Notes: a model not told the origin generated them from the sequence alone. Shown: positions 10,423 to 18,629, counted from the stretch's first letter. The stretch is DNA of 64,000 nucleotides from Thaumasiovibrio occultus (GCA_019703815.1 AP023052.1:1178001-1242000); one strand, 5' to 3'. Numbers and translations are program-made.

Positions 10423-10631
10423 ATCGCCAATAGCTCCAGCACGCTTATGACATCACCTTATTTCGTCGATCACATTTTGAATGCGACCCGCTGCACAGCA
10501 TTGGGTTTGGCGAGATTTGTCGGTTGCAGTCAGGTTAGGGTTTGAGGTACTTTGAGCGGCTATTATTACGCTGTTAAGAGCAGGCGTAAGCTCGCTCACA
10601 CAAGACAACAAAAACTAGCCGAGAAAAGAAG

Positions 10632-10925
10632 ATGTCATTGAATCAATATGCCAACCTCGTTATTACCCAGCCAAACTGCCCATACTGTGTGAAAGCCAAA
10701 GCGATTTTGGATCAACGCGGCGTGGAGTACACCACGTTGGTACTAGGCACCGATCTTGAGAAACAAGCGATGATCGACTTTGTTTTTGAGAAAGCGCAAG
10801 TCACCGTGAACACGGTACCGCAAATTATCTTGAACGGTGAGTATGTCGGTGGCCACGATGATTTGGTGGCAAAACTGGAGCGCGAAGAGCTTGAAGCTGA
10901 CGCCTTCGGCGATTTCGAACTGTAA
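10632..10925 (+). CDS. glutaredoxin
   Basis: A 97-residue dithiol glutaredoxin with the CPYC active site at residues 16-19, the cis-proline loop TVPQIILNG and the glutathione-binding GGHDDL. It reduces disulfides and mixed glutathione disulfides in the cytoplasm. The C-terminal extension is acidic (EREELEADAFGDFEL), slightly longer than in minimal GrxC-like proteins. An AAAGAAG precedes the ATG and a strong terminator follows, so it is probably a single-gene unit. Confidence 0.92.
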   Translation: MSLNQYANLVITQPNCPYCVKAKAILDQRGVEYTTLVLGTDLEKQAMIDFVFEKAQVTVNTVPQIILNGEYVGGHDDLVAKLEREELEADAFGDFEL

Positions 10926-10953
10926 GTTACCCTAGTCTGTAACTGATTTTACT

Positions 10954-10992
10954 AACGCCGCTTCTGGTTGTGCACTGGAAGCGGCGTTTTTG
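10954..10992 (+). terminator. rho-independent terminator of glutaredoxin gene
   Basis: An 11-bp perfect stem (AACGCCGCTTC with its complement), a 13-nt loop and a T-rich tail. Confidence 0.9.
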
Positions 10993-11307
10993 TTACTTCT
11001 TTCTCCTCATATTCGCTCTATTTCCTCGTTCCTCTGCTTGTTACCTTCAAAGGCGTGGCATCTTGTCGTTTAACATCTCCGTGTGAGAATTCCTGCACTA
11101 ACTGCGTTGCTCTTCGTGGGGCACTCTCTATAGGTCTGCGTTAATTCTTCTCTTTACGGGTGTTCTACAAAGCCAGCATCTCTGTAATGTGTGAGCTCGA
11201 TTGTGAAATTGGCCATCACTCGCGCAATGGCATTTTTTTGCTTTTAACCACGCAGTGACACCGCTATTCTGCGGCGCGGTACATGCAGTCAACAAAGGAA
11301 TGAGTCA
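10993..11307. other. intergenic region, nothing recognised
   Basis: About 315 bp with no convincing ORF, hairpin or known RNA. It presumably holds the promoter of the DUF2459 lipoprotein; an AAAGGAATG-like ribosome site lies at its right end. Confidence 0.4.
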
Positions 11308-12024
11308 ATGGAAAGGGCGCTTGAAAGAAGTTCGCCGTGGGTGAAACAGCTGATCAAAGTAAGCGGACTCATGCTTGGGTTGTCGATGCTTGGCTGCAGC
11401 GTGCAACCAGCAAGCATAGAGCCCGCAGAAGTCTATACCGGCACGGGTGAGACCACGATTTACTTGAACAGTAATGACTGGCACACCGGCATTATCGTGC
11501 CTGCCGAGTTGATGCATGCACGCATTCCACAGCTGCAACGCCGTTTTCCTGATTCTCCGCGGCTTGAATTTGGCTGGGGTGATAAAGGTTTCTATGAGGC
11601 AGAGCAAGTGACCTCGGGGATCTCGGCTCGCGCTTTGTTTACCCCAACGACGGCGGTGATGCATGTGGTCGCAGTACCCGATGATGTGGTGGACTATTTT
11701 CACCACAACCAGATCCTTGCTGTGCCGCTCAACGCCACTGAACTTGAACAGCTACTGATCTTTTTAACCCAAAGCTTTACTTATGATGCGCAGGGGAAAG
11801 TCATCGCAACCCGCGATGGGATCTATGGCGATAGCCAATTTTATCAAGCGCAAGGGAACTATTACTTTATGAACACTTGCAATACTTGGACGGCGCGGGG
11901 GATGTCGAGCATAGGCATGACGTTTTCACCCTTGTTCAAGTTAACTGCCGGCAGTGTGATGGATGCGGTTGATGATGAAAATGGGGTGGTGACACTGCAA
12001 GAGTTGGTTGAAACGCCTGACTGA
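11308..12024 (+). CDS. DUF2459/TIGR02117-family lipoprotein
   Basis: A 238-residue exported protein. A hydrophobic signal (KVSGLMLGLSMLGC) ends in a lipobox-like cysteine near residue 30. The body has the hallmarks of the DUF2459 family: SNDWHTGI, FGWGDKGFYE and NTCNTWTARG. The family was first noticed near urease loci, but most members, including this one, stand alone and lack an assigned reaction. The conserved His, Asp and Cys/Asn positions hint at a papain-like or amidase fold, which is inference. Confidence 0.85.
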   Translation: MERALERSSPWVKQLIKVSGLMLGLSMLGCSVQPASIEPAEVYTGTGETTIYLNSNDWHTGIIVPAELMHARIPQLQRRFPDSPRLEFGWGDKGFYEAEQVTSGISARALFTPTTAVMHVVAVPDDVVDYFHHNQILAVPLNATELEQLLIFLTQSFTYDAQGKVIATRDGIYGDSQFYQAQGNYYFMNTCNTWTARGMSSIGMTFSPLFKLTAGSVMDAVDDENGVVTLQELVETPD

Positions 12025-12153
12025 TCAGGAGTAAAGGCAACGATGGCCCTATTCGATTACGGGTAAATCAACCACACCCTGTGTGTAATTCGTGCATTAT
12101 TTAAGCAGTTGTTGGCGTGTCGTACGCTATTTGCTGAGTTTATCGTTTTTTAG

Positions 12154-12181
12154 TTGACAGGGTTTGAAAACGCTATAGAAT
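12154..12181 (+). promoter_or_regulatory. sigma-70 promoter for first tRNA-Cys
   Basis: TTGACA (12154-12159), a 16-bp spacer and TAGAAT (12176-12181). A GC-rich discriminator of the stringently controlled type follows, about 40 bp before the tRNA. Confidence 0.7.
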
Positions 12182-12221
12182 GCCGACCCACAGCCAAGAC
12201 ATGCACTTGGCGGTACAAGAA

Positions 12222-12295
12222 GGCGCGTTGGCAGAGTGGCTATGCAGCGGATTGCAAATCCGTGGACCTCGGTTCGACTCCGGGACGCGCCTCCA
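12222..12295 (+). tRNA. tRNA-Cys (GCA), copy 1, variable-loop variant
   Basis: A 74-nt cloverleaf with encoded CCA. The acceptor GGCGCGT pairs with ACGCGCC and the anticodon loop is TTGCAAA. It differs from copies 2 and 3 by one base in the variable loop (GGAC against GTAC). Its own promoter lies upstream. Confidence 0.95.
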
Positions 12296-12302
12296 TTATT
12301 CA

Positions 12303-12329
12303 GAAGCCCTGGCTAAATGCCGGGGCTTC
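12303..12329 (+). terminator. terminator-like hairpin after tRNA-Cys copy 1
   Basis: An 11-bp stem (GAAGCCCTGGC with one wobble) and a 5-nt loop. The tail is only moderately T-rich (CGTCGTTTC). Confidence 0.65.
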
Positions 12330-12393
12330 GTCGTTTCTGCGCCATCAAAATACGGTCCCTTGTTGAACCTTCTCTTTCCCTGCCGATAGTGTC

Positions 12394-12453
<60 letters not shown>

Positions 12454-12602
12454 TTCTCTACATATACATTATCTCTGGCATGTGACGGCGATAAGATGCC
12501 GATCAGATTAAACGGCATGCATGTAAAATAGACGCGAAATGCTGCAAAAATCGTTAATTTGGGGCACAAGTGAGCACTTGGATCAAATCGCACGTTTTTT
12601 CT

Positions 12603-12630
12603 TTGACTCTCCGAGCAGAATCCGTAAAGT
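12603..12630 (+). promoter_or_regulatory. possible promoter for tRNA-Cys copies 2 and 3
   Basis: TTGACT, a 16-bp spacer and TAAAGT, followed by a GC-rich discriminator (ACGCGGTG). A leader of about 130 nt would precede the tRNA. Confidence 0.55.
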
Positions 12631-12763
12631 ACGCGGTGTCGAGAGGGCGACCTCCTGACTTAATCCTTCTACGCCGTTGGAGTCCTGTTTTCCGTTCAAT
12701 GCTCTTAGCCAGACATTGAGTCAGTTTTTAACTGCGGAAGGGACACCAGCATACGGCACCGAA

Positions 12764-12837
12764 GGCGCGTTGGCAGAGTGGCTATGCAGCGGATTGCAAA
12801 TCCGTGTACCTCGGTTCGACTCCGGGACGCGCCTCCA
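12764..12837 (+). tRNA. tRNA-Cys (GCA), copy 2
   Basis: A 74-nt cloverleaf with encoded CCA and GCA anticodon. It is identical to copy 3, from which it is separated by 31 bp. Confidence 0.95.
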
Positions 12838-12868
12838 TTCCTTCTTGTCGTTTCATTCGGCACACGAA

Positions 12869-12942
12869 GGCGCGTTGGCAGAGTGGCTATGCAGCGGATT
12901 GCAAATCCGTGTACCTCGGTTCGACTCCGGGACGCGCCTCCA
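12869..12942 (+). tRNA. tRNA-Cys (GCA), copy 3
   Basis: A 74-nt cloverleaf with encoded CCA. It is probably co-transcribed with copy 2. No clear terminator is seen after it. Confidence 0.95.
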
Positions 12943-13075
12943 TATACTTCTTCCCGAACATATCATCAACACACCTTGTGGCGTTCATCTCTTATCGATT
13001 CACACTGTTTGCGATCAATTCTATTTTTGCCGATCTTGCCTTGTTTTCAGAGCGAAAAAGCGTGAGATGAGCAGG

Positions 13076-13660
13076 TTACGGCTTTCGATTGACGACACTT
13101 CGGATTAATTTCGACAACACGCTGGCACCCAATACCAGTATGACGGCGATACCCAGCACGATGATCATGTTGTGCAGCATCACCGGCATTTTCGCATCCC
13201 AAAAGCGTTTGGCGACATCGCGCTGGTACTGCGCCGGTGTATCAAAACGCACATATCGCCGACTATCGGTCGCGCAATTCGACGTTTGCAGGCTCTGCGC
13301 CCCACGAATGATGACGCCTTGCTGTAGATCGCTATCCACATCCTGTACCAAGGCAAACACGCTACGAGGCATACCACACAGATCGCCGCGCTTAGTGCCA
13401 TAGAAAAACAAGCGTAAATACTCATCGCCTTGCCAGTGATCGGCAAGTTCGAGCCTATCAGTTAACACCTGCGTTTTTGCCCAGCGAAACTCGAACGGCG
13501 ACTGGGTTTCAATATCTAAATCTCGGTAGATCACCCAACCGTTATCAAGCTGCCAACGGAGATCGCCAATGTAATGGGCTGTGAGTGTGGGAGGCTTGGC
13601 AAAACTGCCAAACGCGCAAAATAGCAGTGTGAGCAACACGGCGAGACATTTTTTATTCAT
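13076..13660 (-). CDS. hypothetical membrane-anchored exported protein
   Basis: A 194-residue protein not recognised. It has an N-terminal signal peptide (LAVLLTLLFCAFGSFA), an extracytoplasmic domain with cysteines in GDLCGMPRS and TSNCATDS, and one transmembrane helix near residues 163-185 (MIIVLGIAVILVLGASVL) followed by a short basic tail. The layout puts the domain in the periplasm and the C-terminus in the cytoplasm. It ends convergent to the tRNA-Cys cluster. The start codon has only a weak ribosome site. Confidence 0.65.
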   Translation of the reverse strand: MNKKCLAVLLTLLFCAFGSFAKPPTLTAHYIGDLRWQLDNGWVIYRDLDIETQSPFEFRWAKTQVLTDRLELADHWQGDEYLRLFFYGTKRGDLCGMPRSVFALVQDVDSDLQQGVIIRGAQSLQTSNCATDSRRYVRFDTPAQYQRDVAKRFWDAKMPVMLHNMIIVLGIAVILVLGASVLSKLIRSVVNRKP

Positions 13661-14016
13661 ATTAGTAACAAACTCAGCGGGAACGAAAGAAATTTAACAC
13701 GCTCTGAACCTAAGCCATAGCATGTTTAAGTAGGAATATTCTCAAAAGGGATTGGAAATAAGATTTCAGATTAGTAATAACGTATTAGAGAGACTAGTTT
13801 CTGATGTCTTGATCACTATTAATAAGTTTAATAGGGATAAATTGAAACAATATTCTAGGCGTATTTTTACAATTAATAATGCAGTGCAGCGGAGGTTGTC
13901 GAGTTGTAAACAAAATGCAGGATTAAACCTGGTTTGATACTTGCTTAATCACTGAAAAATCTGCCTTAATTTTTTAAAAAACGCTATCAATCTCATAGGT
14001 GCAATGCTATAGTCAC
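13661..14016. other. AT-rich upstream region of the norspermidine operon
   Basis: About 350 bp with no supported gene. A TTG-initiated 61-codon frame (13752-13937) has no usable ribosome-site spacing and is not accepted. The promoter of the operon is probably here or just to the right; a TATAGT at 14008-14013 could be a -10 but lacks a good -35. Confidence 0.4.
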
Positions 14017-14051
14017 GCCGTTTTTTTGTCGGGCAATCAATCCGACACGGC
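14017..14051 (+). promoter_or_regulatory. leader hairpin 1 of norspermidine operon
   Basis: GCCG, seven T, GTCGG, a 9-nt loop, CCGAC, A and CGGC: two stacked helices with a T7 bulge on one side. It is the first of four stems in the leader. Confidence 0.6.
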
Positions 14052-14092
14052 AAACGTTTTCTGCATCGTACTTGTTGACGTTGCACTGTAGG

Positions 14093-14117
14093 TATTTGTA
14101 GCACGGGGCTACAAATA
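14093..14117 (+). promoter_or_regulatory. leader hairpin 2 of norspermidine operon
   Basis: A perfect 10-bp stem (TATTTGTAGC with its complement) and a 5-nt loop ACGGG. It has no U-tract, so it is not an obvious terminator. Confidence 0.65.
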
Positions 14118-14133
14118 GAAGGGCATTGATATC

Positions 14134-14160
14134 GCCGTCTTATTACCCAAATAAGATGGC
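14134..14160 (+). promoter_or_regulatory. leader hairpin 3 of norspermidine operon
   Basis: An 11-bp stem (GCCGTCTTATT with AATAAGATGGC, one G-T pair) and a 5-nt loop ACCCA. It ends 8 nt before the GAGGA of the possible leader peptide. Confidence 0.65.
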
Positions 14161-14183
14161 GACTTGTTGAGGAACCCAACATC

Positions 14184-14255
14184 ATGATTAATTTGATTGC
14201 GTCAACCACAACCAGTTTGCTTGTTCTCCCATACAGTATCATTACTGAGCCTTGA
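14184..14255 (+). CDS. possible 23-residue leader peptide
   Basis: ATG with GAGGA 10 nt upstream opens a 23-codon frame, beginning MINLIAS and ending IITEP, before TGA. It is rich in Ser, Thr and hydrophobic residues. It lies between hairpins 3 and 4 of the leader ahead of the diaminobutyrate aminotransferase gene. Position and ribosome site suggest a regulatory leader peptide of attenuation type. No homologue is known to me, and a chance frame of this length is quite possible. Confidence 0.35.
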   Translation: MINLIASTTTSLLVLPYSIITEP

Positions 14256-14303
14256 TCATTCCGATCACCATATCCCTTTCAGCTTAATTAAGGCTGTAAA
14301 AAA

Positions 14304-14334
14304 GCGCCCATCAGTTCCCTCAGGAGCTGGTGCC
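14304..14334 (+). promoter_or_regulatory. leader hairpin 4 holding a Shine-Dalgarno
   Basis: CAGTTCC (14312-14318), loop CTCA, GGAGCTG (14323-14329), extended by three more pairs. The AGGAG at 14322-14326 is the only good ribosome site before the aminotransferase start and is mostly locked in this stem. Confidence 0.55.
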
Positions 14335-14351
14335 TTTATGTTGTATTTTTG

Positions 14352-15773
14352 ATGGATACTGCTATGTCTAATGTACTTCCATTTGGTCCTGAAGACCAAC
14401 TGACTGCTGCTGTTGTGCCAGTAGTAAATGACCTATATGACCTGACGCCTGATGAATTGCTATTAAGTCAGGAACACTATGAGTCAGAAGTGCGCTCTTA
14501 CCCTCGTCGTCTTCCTCTTGCGATCAAAAAAGCGCAAGGCCTTTTGGTAGAAGACACCCGCGGTCAGATTTTCCTTGATTGCCTTGCAGGTGCAGGTACG
14601 CTGGCACTGGGTTACAACCACCCAGAGATCAACGAAGCGATCGTTGATGCCCTAAATAGCGGCTTGCCTTACCAAACGCTGGATATGACAACACCAGCGA
14701 AAGACAAATTCATTCGCGAAGTGATGAGCTTCCTACCGCAGGAATTTGCTCAAAACGCGCGTATCCAATTCTGTGGTCCATCTGGTGCCGATGCGGTAGA
14801 AGCCGCGATCAAGCTGGCGAAACAAACCACAGGTCGTAACACCATGGTGGCCTTCCACGGTGCGTACCACGGTCAAACCAACGGCACCATGGCGATGATG
14901 GGTAACCTCAATACCAAAGCGCGCCGTACTGGTTTGATGTCAGATGTTCACTTCTTCCCATTCCCGTACAGCCTGCGTTGCCCGTTTGGTCAAGGTGGTG
15001 AAGAAGGTGCTGCGCAAGCGATCCGTTACATCGAACGTGTATTGAACGACGATGAAAGCGGGATCCAAAAACCAGCAGCCATCATCCTTGAGCCTATCCA
15101 AGGCGAGGGCGGTGTGATCCCAGCGCCAGCGGAGTTCCTGCGTGAACTGCGCCGCATCACCACAGAGCACGGCATCTTGCTGATCTTTGATGAAATCCAA
15201 TGTGGTATCGGTAAAACCGGTGACAACTTCGCGTTCGAAGAATCTGGCATCATGCCTGACATTCTGTGTCTATCGAAAGCGGTAGGCGGCGGTTTGCCAA
15301 TGTCGATTTTGCTATTCCACAAAGATGTCGATAGCTGGCGTCCGGGTGAGCACACCGGGACTTTCCGTGGTAACCAATTGGCGATGGCAACAGGCGCGAA
15401 AGCGTTGGAAATTATCCGTCGTGACAACTTGGTAGACAACGCGGCGAAAGCGGGCGCGTACCTACGTGAAAAATTGGAAGTGGTCGCGGCCGAAACCGGT
15501 TGTATCGCTGAAGTGCGTGGCCGTGGCTTGATGCTAGGTTTAGAGATCGTCAAAAAAGATGGCAGCCTGAACAAGCTGGGCGAGCCAATGGCGGATCCGC
15601 AACGTACCCTGCAAATTCAACGCGAGTGTTTGAAGCGCGGTTTGATCATCGAAAAAGGCGGCCGTCAAGGCAGCGTGCTGCGCTTCTTGCCACCGTTGAT
15701 CATCAACTTCGAGCAAATCGACTTTGCAGTAGATGCAGTTCGCGCTGCCATTTTGGCGACCGAGGCTAACTAA
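14352..15773 (+). CDS. L-2,4-diaminobutyrate:2-oxoglutarate aminotransferase
   Basis: A class III PLP aminotransferase, 473 residues from ATG 14352; TTG 14349 and ATG 14364 are alternatives. It converts aspartate semialdehyde and glutamate to L-2,4-diaminobutyrate, the first step toward 1,3-diaminopropane and norspermidine. Counting from the TTG, FCGPSGADAVE (141-151) binds cofactor phosphate, D281 in FDEIQ contacts the pyridine nitrogen, and K310 in LSKAVGGG is the Schiff-base lysine. First gene of a four-gene run, 2 nt before the decarboxylase. As I recall, the two activities are fused in V. cholerae; here they are separate frames. No good free Shine-Dalgarno precedes the ATG. Confidence 0.9.
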   Translation: MDTAMSNVLPFGPEDQLTAAVVPVVNDLYDLTPDELLLSQEHYESEVRSYPRRLPLAIKKAQGLLVEDTRGQIFLDCLAGAGTLALGYNHPEINEAIVDALNSGLPYQTLDMTTPAKDKFIREVMSFLPQEFAQNARIQFCGPSGADAVEAAIKLAKQTTGRNTMVAFHGAYHGQTNGTMAMMGNLNTKARRTGLMSDVHFFPFPYSLRCPFGQGGEEGAAQAIRYIERVLNDDESGIQKPAAIILEPIQGEGGVIPAPAEFLRELRRITTEHGILLIFDEIQCGIGKTGDNFAFEESGIMPDILCLSKAVGGGLPMSILLFHKDVDSWRPGEHTGTFRGNQLAMATGAKALEIIRRDNLVDNAAKAGAYLREKLEVVAAETGCIAEVRGRGLMLGLEIVKKDGSLNKLGEPMADPQRTLQIQRECLKRGLIIEKGGRQGSVLRFLPPLIINFEQIDFAVDAVRAAILATEAN

Positions 15774-15775
15774 GA

Positions 15776-17233
15776 ATGACGCAACAATCTCAATGGCAGA
15801 AGCACTTTGTTCATGCTGGCAACGGCGGTGCTGATCAACTCGAAGCGGCGTTGCTAAAAAGCGCGCAAGTTATCAAGTCGGTATTTGAGCAGGTCGACAA
15901 ACCTTATTCAGGCATGGACCCGCTTGAACTGAAAGCGAAGATTGAAGCGATCAATATGCAGGGCGGTGACGCCCTGGATAAAGTGATTGAAGAAACGGGT
16001 GAGTTGATTGGGCTTAACTCGATCATCGTTCAGCACCCGCACTGTATCGCACACCTGCATACCCAACCGCTGATGCCATCACTGGCGGCGGAAGTGTTCA
16101 TTTCGGTATTGAACCAATCGATGGACTCGTGGGATCAAGCGAGCGCCGCAACTTACGTTGAGCAACGCATGGTTGACTGGCTCTGTGAGCTGTACAACTT
16201 TGGCGAGCACAGCGACGGTGTGTTTACCGCCGGTGGCACCCAATCAAACCAAATGGGTTTGATCATTGCGCGTGACTGGATTGCCGATACGCTGTCGGGT
16301 CACAACATTCAGCAAGATGGTTTGCCGGACTATGGCCGCAAGCTGCGCATCATCTGCTCGCAAAAATCGCACTTTACCGTGCAGAAAACTGCAGCACTGA
16401 TGGGCCTTGGCATGCGCGCAGTGGTGTGTGTAGAAAGCCGCGCTAACGGCACCATGATCACCGAAAAACTGGAAGAAACCATCGACGCGCTAAAAGCCGA
16501 TGGCTTGATCCCGTTTGTGGTTGTTGGTACTGCGGGAACGACCGATCACGGTGCGATTGACGATCTGAACGCGATTGCGGACATCGCAGCGAAGAACGCG
16601 ATGTGGTTCCACGTGGATGCAGCGTACGGCGGGGCGTTGATCATGAGCAGCGAAAAGGCGCGTCTAGCGGGTCTTGAGCGTGCTGACTCACTCACGGTCG
16701 ATTTCCACAAGTTGTATTGGCAGCCAATCAGCTGTGGCGGTTTCTTGTTGAAAAACAAAGCCAACTTTAAGTACCTGCTTCACCATGCAGATTACTTAAA
16801 CCGCGAAGAAGATACGTTGCCTAACTTGGTCGATAAAACCATGGCAACGACGAAGCGTTTCGATGCGTTGAAACTGCTGATGACGATGCAAAATATCGGT
16901 CCAGATGTGATGGGCGAAATGTACGATCACCTGCTGCAACAAACCCGTGATGTCGCGGCGATGGTCGATGCAAACGAAAATTATGAATTGCTGTCAGAGC
17001 CGAATCTGTCAACAGTCTTGTTCCGCTTTAATAACGGCAAACTGGCTGATGTCGACGCAATGAATAAGAAACTACGCCTGCAAGCCCTGGTGCAAGGTGT
17101 AGCTGTGTTGGGTGAGACCACGGTCAATGGCCAGACCTCACTGAAATTTACTTTGTTAAACCCATGCTTGACTCTAAACCATTTCGAAGAGCTGCTGGAT
17201 AATTTAACTAAGCTAGCAGATTCGCTAGCGTAA
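15776..17233 (+). CDS. L-2,4-diaminobutyrate decarboxylase
   Basis: A 485-residue group II PLP decarboxylase. It releases CO2 from L-2,4-diaminobutyrate to give 1,3-diaminopropane. TAGGTQSNQMG (151-161) and HVDAAYGG (279-286) are cofactor-site motifs, and K312 in VDFHKLYWQP is the PLP lysine. It starts 2 nt after the aminotransferase stop (TAAGAATG) with GAGG 10 nt upstream, so the two are almost certainly translationally coupled. The frame differs from that of the aminotransferase. Confidence 0.92.
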   Translation: MTQQSQWQKHFVHAGNGGADQLEAALLKSAQVIKSVFEQVDKPYSGMDPLELKAKIEAINMQGGDALDKVIEETGELIGLNSIIVQHPHCIAHLHTQPLMPSLAAEVFISVLNQSMDSWDQASAATYVEQRMVDWLCELYNFGEHSDGVFTAGGTQSNQMGLIIARDWIADTLSGHNIQQDGLPDYGRKLRIICSQKSHFTVQKTAALMGLGMRAVVCVESRANGTMITEKLEETIDALKADGLIPFVVVGTAGTTDHGAIDDLNAIADIAAKNAMWFHVDAAYGGALIMSSEKARLAGLERADSLTVDFHKLYWQPISCGGFLLKNKANFKYLLHHADYLNREEDTLPNLVDKTMATTKRFDALKLLMTMQNIGPDVMGEMYDHLLQQTRDVAAMVDANENYELLSEPNLSTVLFRFNNGKLADVDAMNKKLRLQALVQGVAVLGETTVNGQTSLKFTLLNPCLTLNHFEELLDNLTKLADSLA

Positions 17234-17250
17234 CCAAGGAACGAATCTTA

Positions 17251-18501
17251 ATGTCTATTTTACAAATTGGTGCTGGTGGCGTTGGTTGGGTAATTGCTCA
17301 CAAAGCGGCACAAAACAACGATGTTCTGGGTGATATTACTATTGCCTCTCGTACGCTGAAAAAATGTGACGCGATCATTGAATCAATCAAGGGTCGTAAC
17401 AACCTGAAAGATGCGTCGAAGAAGCTGGAATCTCGTGCGGTAGACGCAGATGACGTAGATTCACTGGTTGCGCTAATCGAAGACGTAAAACCAGATCTCG
17501 TGATCAACGCCGGTCCTCCGTGGGTAAACGTGGCGATCATGGAAGCGTGTTACCGCACCAAAACCTCGTACCTAGATACCTCGGTAGCGACCGATCTGTG
17601 CAGCCCTGGCCAGCAAGTGCCAGAGGCGTACGATCCACAATGGGCGTTCCGTGAGAAGTTCGAAGAAGCGGGTATCACCGGTATTCTTGGTGCAGGTTTC
17701 GATCCGGGCGTGGTTAGCGTTTTCGCCGCCTACGCGGTGAAGCACCTGTTCGATGAGATCGATACTATCGACGTGATGGACGTGAACGCCGGCGATCACG
17801 GGAAGAAGTTCGCGACGAACTTTGACCCAGAAACCAACATGCTAGAAATCCAAGGCGACTCGTTCTACTGGGAAAACGGCGAGTGGAAACAAGTCCCTTG
17901 TCATACCCGTATGATGGAGTTCGATTTCCCGCTATGTGGTAACCACAAAGTGTACTCAATGGCGCACGATGAAGTTCGCTCAATGCGTGAGTTCATTCCA
18001 GCAAAACGTATCGAATTCTGGATGGGCTTTGGTGACCGTTACCTGAACTACTTCAACTGTATGCGTGACATCGGCCTACTAAGCCCAGAGCCACTAACGC
18101 TACAAGACGGTACTGTGGTTGAGCCACTGAAAGTATTGAAAGCGATGCTGCCAGACCCAACCTCGCTAGCACCGGGCTACACCGGCAAAACTTGTATCGG
18201 TACTTGGGTACAGGGTACGAAAGCGGGCGAGCCACGCAGCGTGTTTATTTACAACAACGCTGATCACGAAGTGGCGTACAAAGACGTTGAGCACCAAGCG
18301 ATCGCGTACACCACAGGTGTTCCTGCGATCACTGCTGCCCTGATGTACTTCACTGGTGAGTGGGCAGGTAAAGGCGTGTTCAACATGGAGCAGCTGAACC
18401 CAGATCCGTTCCTAGAGAAAATGCCAGAGATCGGCTTGGATTGGCACGTTCAGGAGCTAGAAGTCAAAGCCCCTGAAATCCACATCCTGAAGAAAGACTA
18501 A
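17251..18501 (+). CDS. carboxynorspermidine dehydrogenase (saccharopine dehydrogenase-like)
   Basis: A 416-residue NADPH-dependent enzyme of the LYS1/saccharopine dehydrogenase family. It condenses 1,3-diaminopropane with aspartate semialdehyde, then reduces the product to carboxynorspermidine; with putrescine it can make carboxyspermidine. The Rossmann motif GAGGVGW is at residues 8-14, followed by NAGPPWVNVAIMEAC and GILGAGFDPGVVSVFA, both typical of the family. AAGGAA lies 9 nt before the ATG, 17 bp after the decarboxylase stop. A perfect hairpin separates it from nspC. Confidence 0.92.
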   Translation: MSILQIGAGGVGWVIAHKAAQNNDVLGDITIASRTLKKCDAIIESIKGRNNLKDASKKLESRAVDADDVDSLVALIEDVKPDLVINAGPPWVNVAIMEACYRTKTSYLDTSVATDLCSPGQQVPEAYDPQWAFREKFEEAGITGILGAGFDPGVVSVFAAYAVKHLFDEIDTIDVMDVNAGDHGKKFATNFDPETNMLEIQGDSFYWENGEWKQVPCHTRMMEFDFPLCGNHKVYSMAHDEVRSMREFIPAKRIEFWMGFGDRYLNYFNCMRDIGLLSPEPLTLQDGTVVEPLKVLKAMLPDPTSLAPGYTGKTCIGTWVQGTKAGEPRSVFIYNNADHEVAYKDVEHQAIAYTTGVPAITAALMYFTGEWAGKGVFNMEQLNPDPFLEKMPEIGLDWHVQELEVKAPEIHILKKD

Positions 18502-18524
18502 GGTCTGGATTCACTCTAACGATT

Positions 18525-18550
18525 AAGAGCCAGCCATTGCGCTGGCTCTT
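18525..18550 (+). terminator. intra-operon hairpin before nspC
   Basis: A perfect 10-bp stem (AAGAGCCAGC with its complement) and a 6-nt loop, followed by AGGTATCT rather than a U-tract. It may be a partial terminator or an RNA-stability element that sets nspC dosage. Confidence 0.6.
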
Positions 18551-18629
18551 AGGTATCTAACAGTAGGTGCTGTCTATGCGGTTAATAATGAGCTGCAACA
18601 GCATTTACCGACGATTGCGAAGAACTACC

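Noticed and set aside
12677-13108. 143-codon frame across tRNA-Cys copies 2 and 3
   Set aside because: It repeats the same peptide because it reads the two tRNA genes; not a protein gene.
13752-13937. 61-codon frame upstream of the norspermidine leader
   Set aside because: TTG start directly abutting AAGGGA, too close for initiation; composition looks random.
14017-14160. c-di-GMP (GEMM) riboswitch
   Set aside because: Vibrio GEMM riboswitches have a conserved GCAAA-type core and tetraloop-receptor pattern that is absent here.
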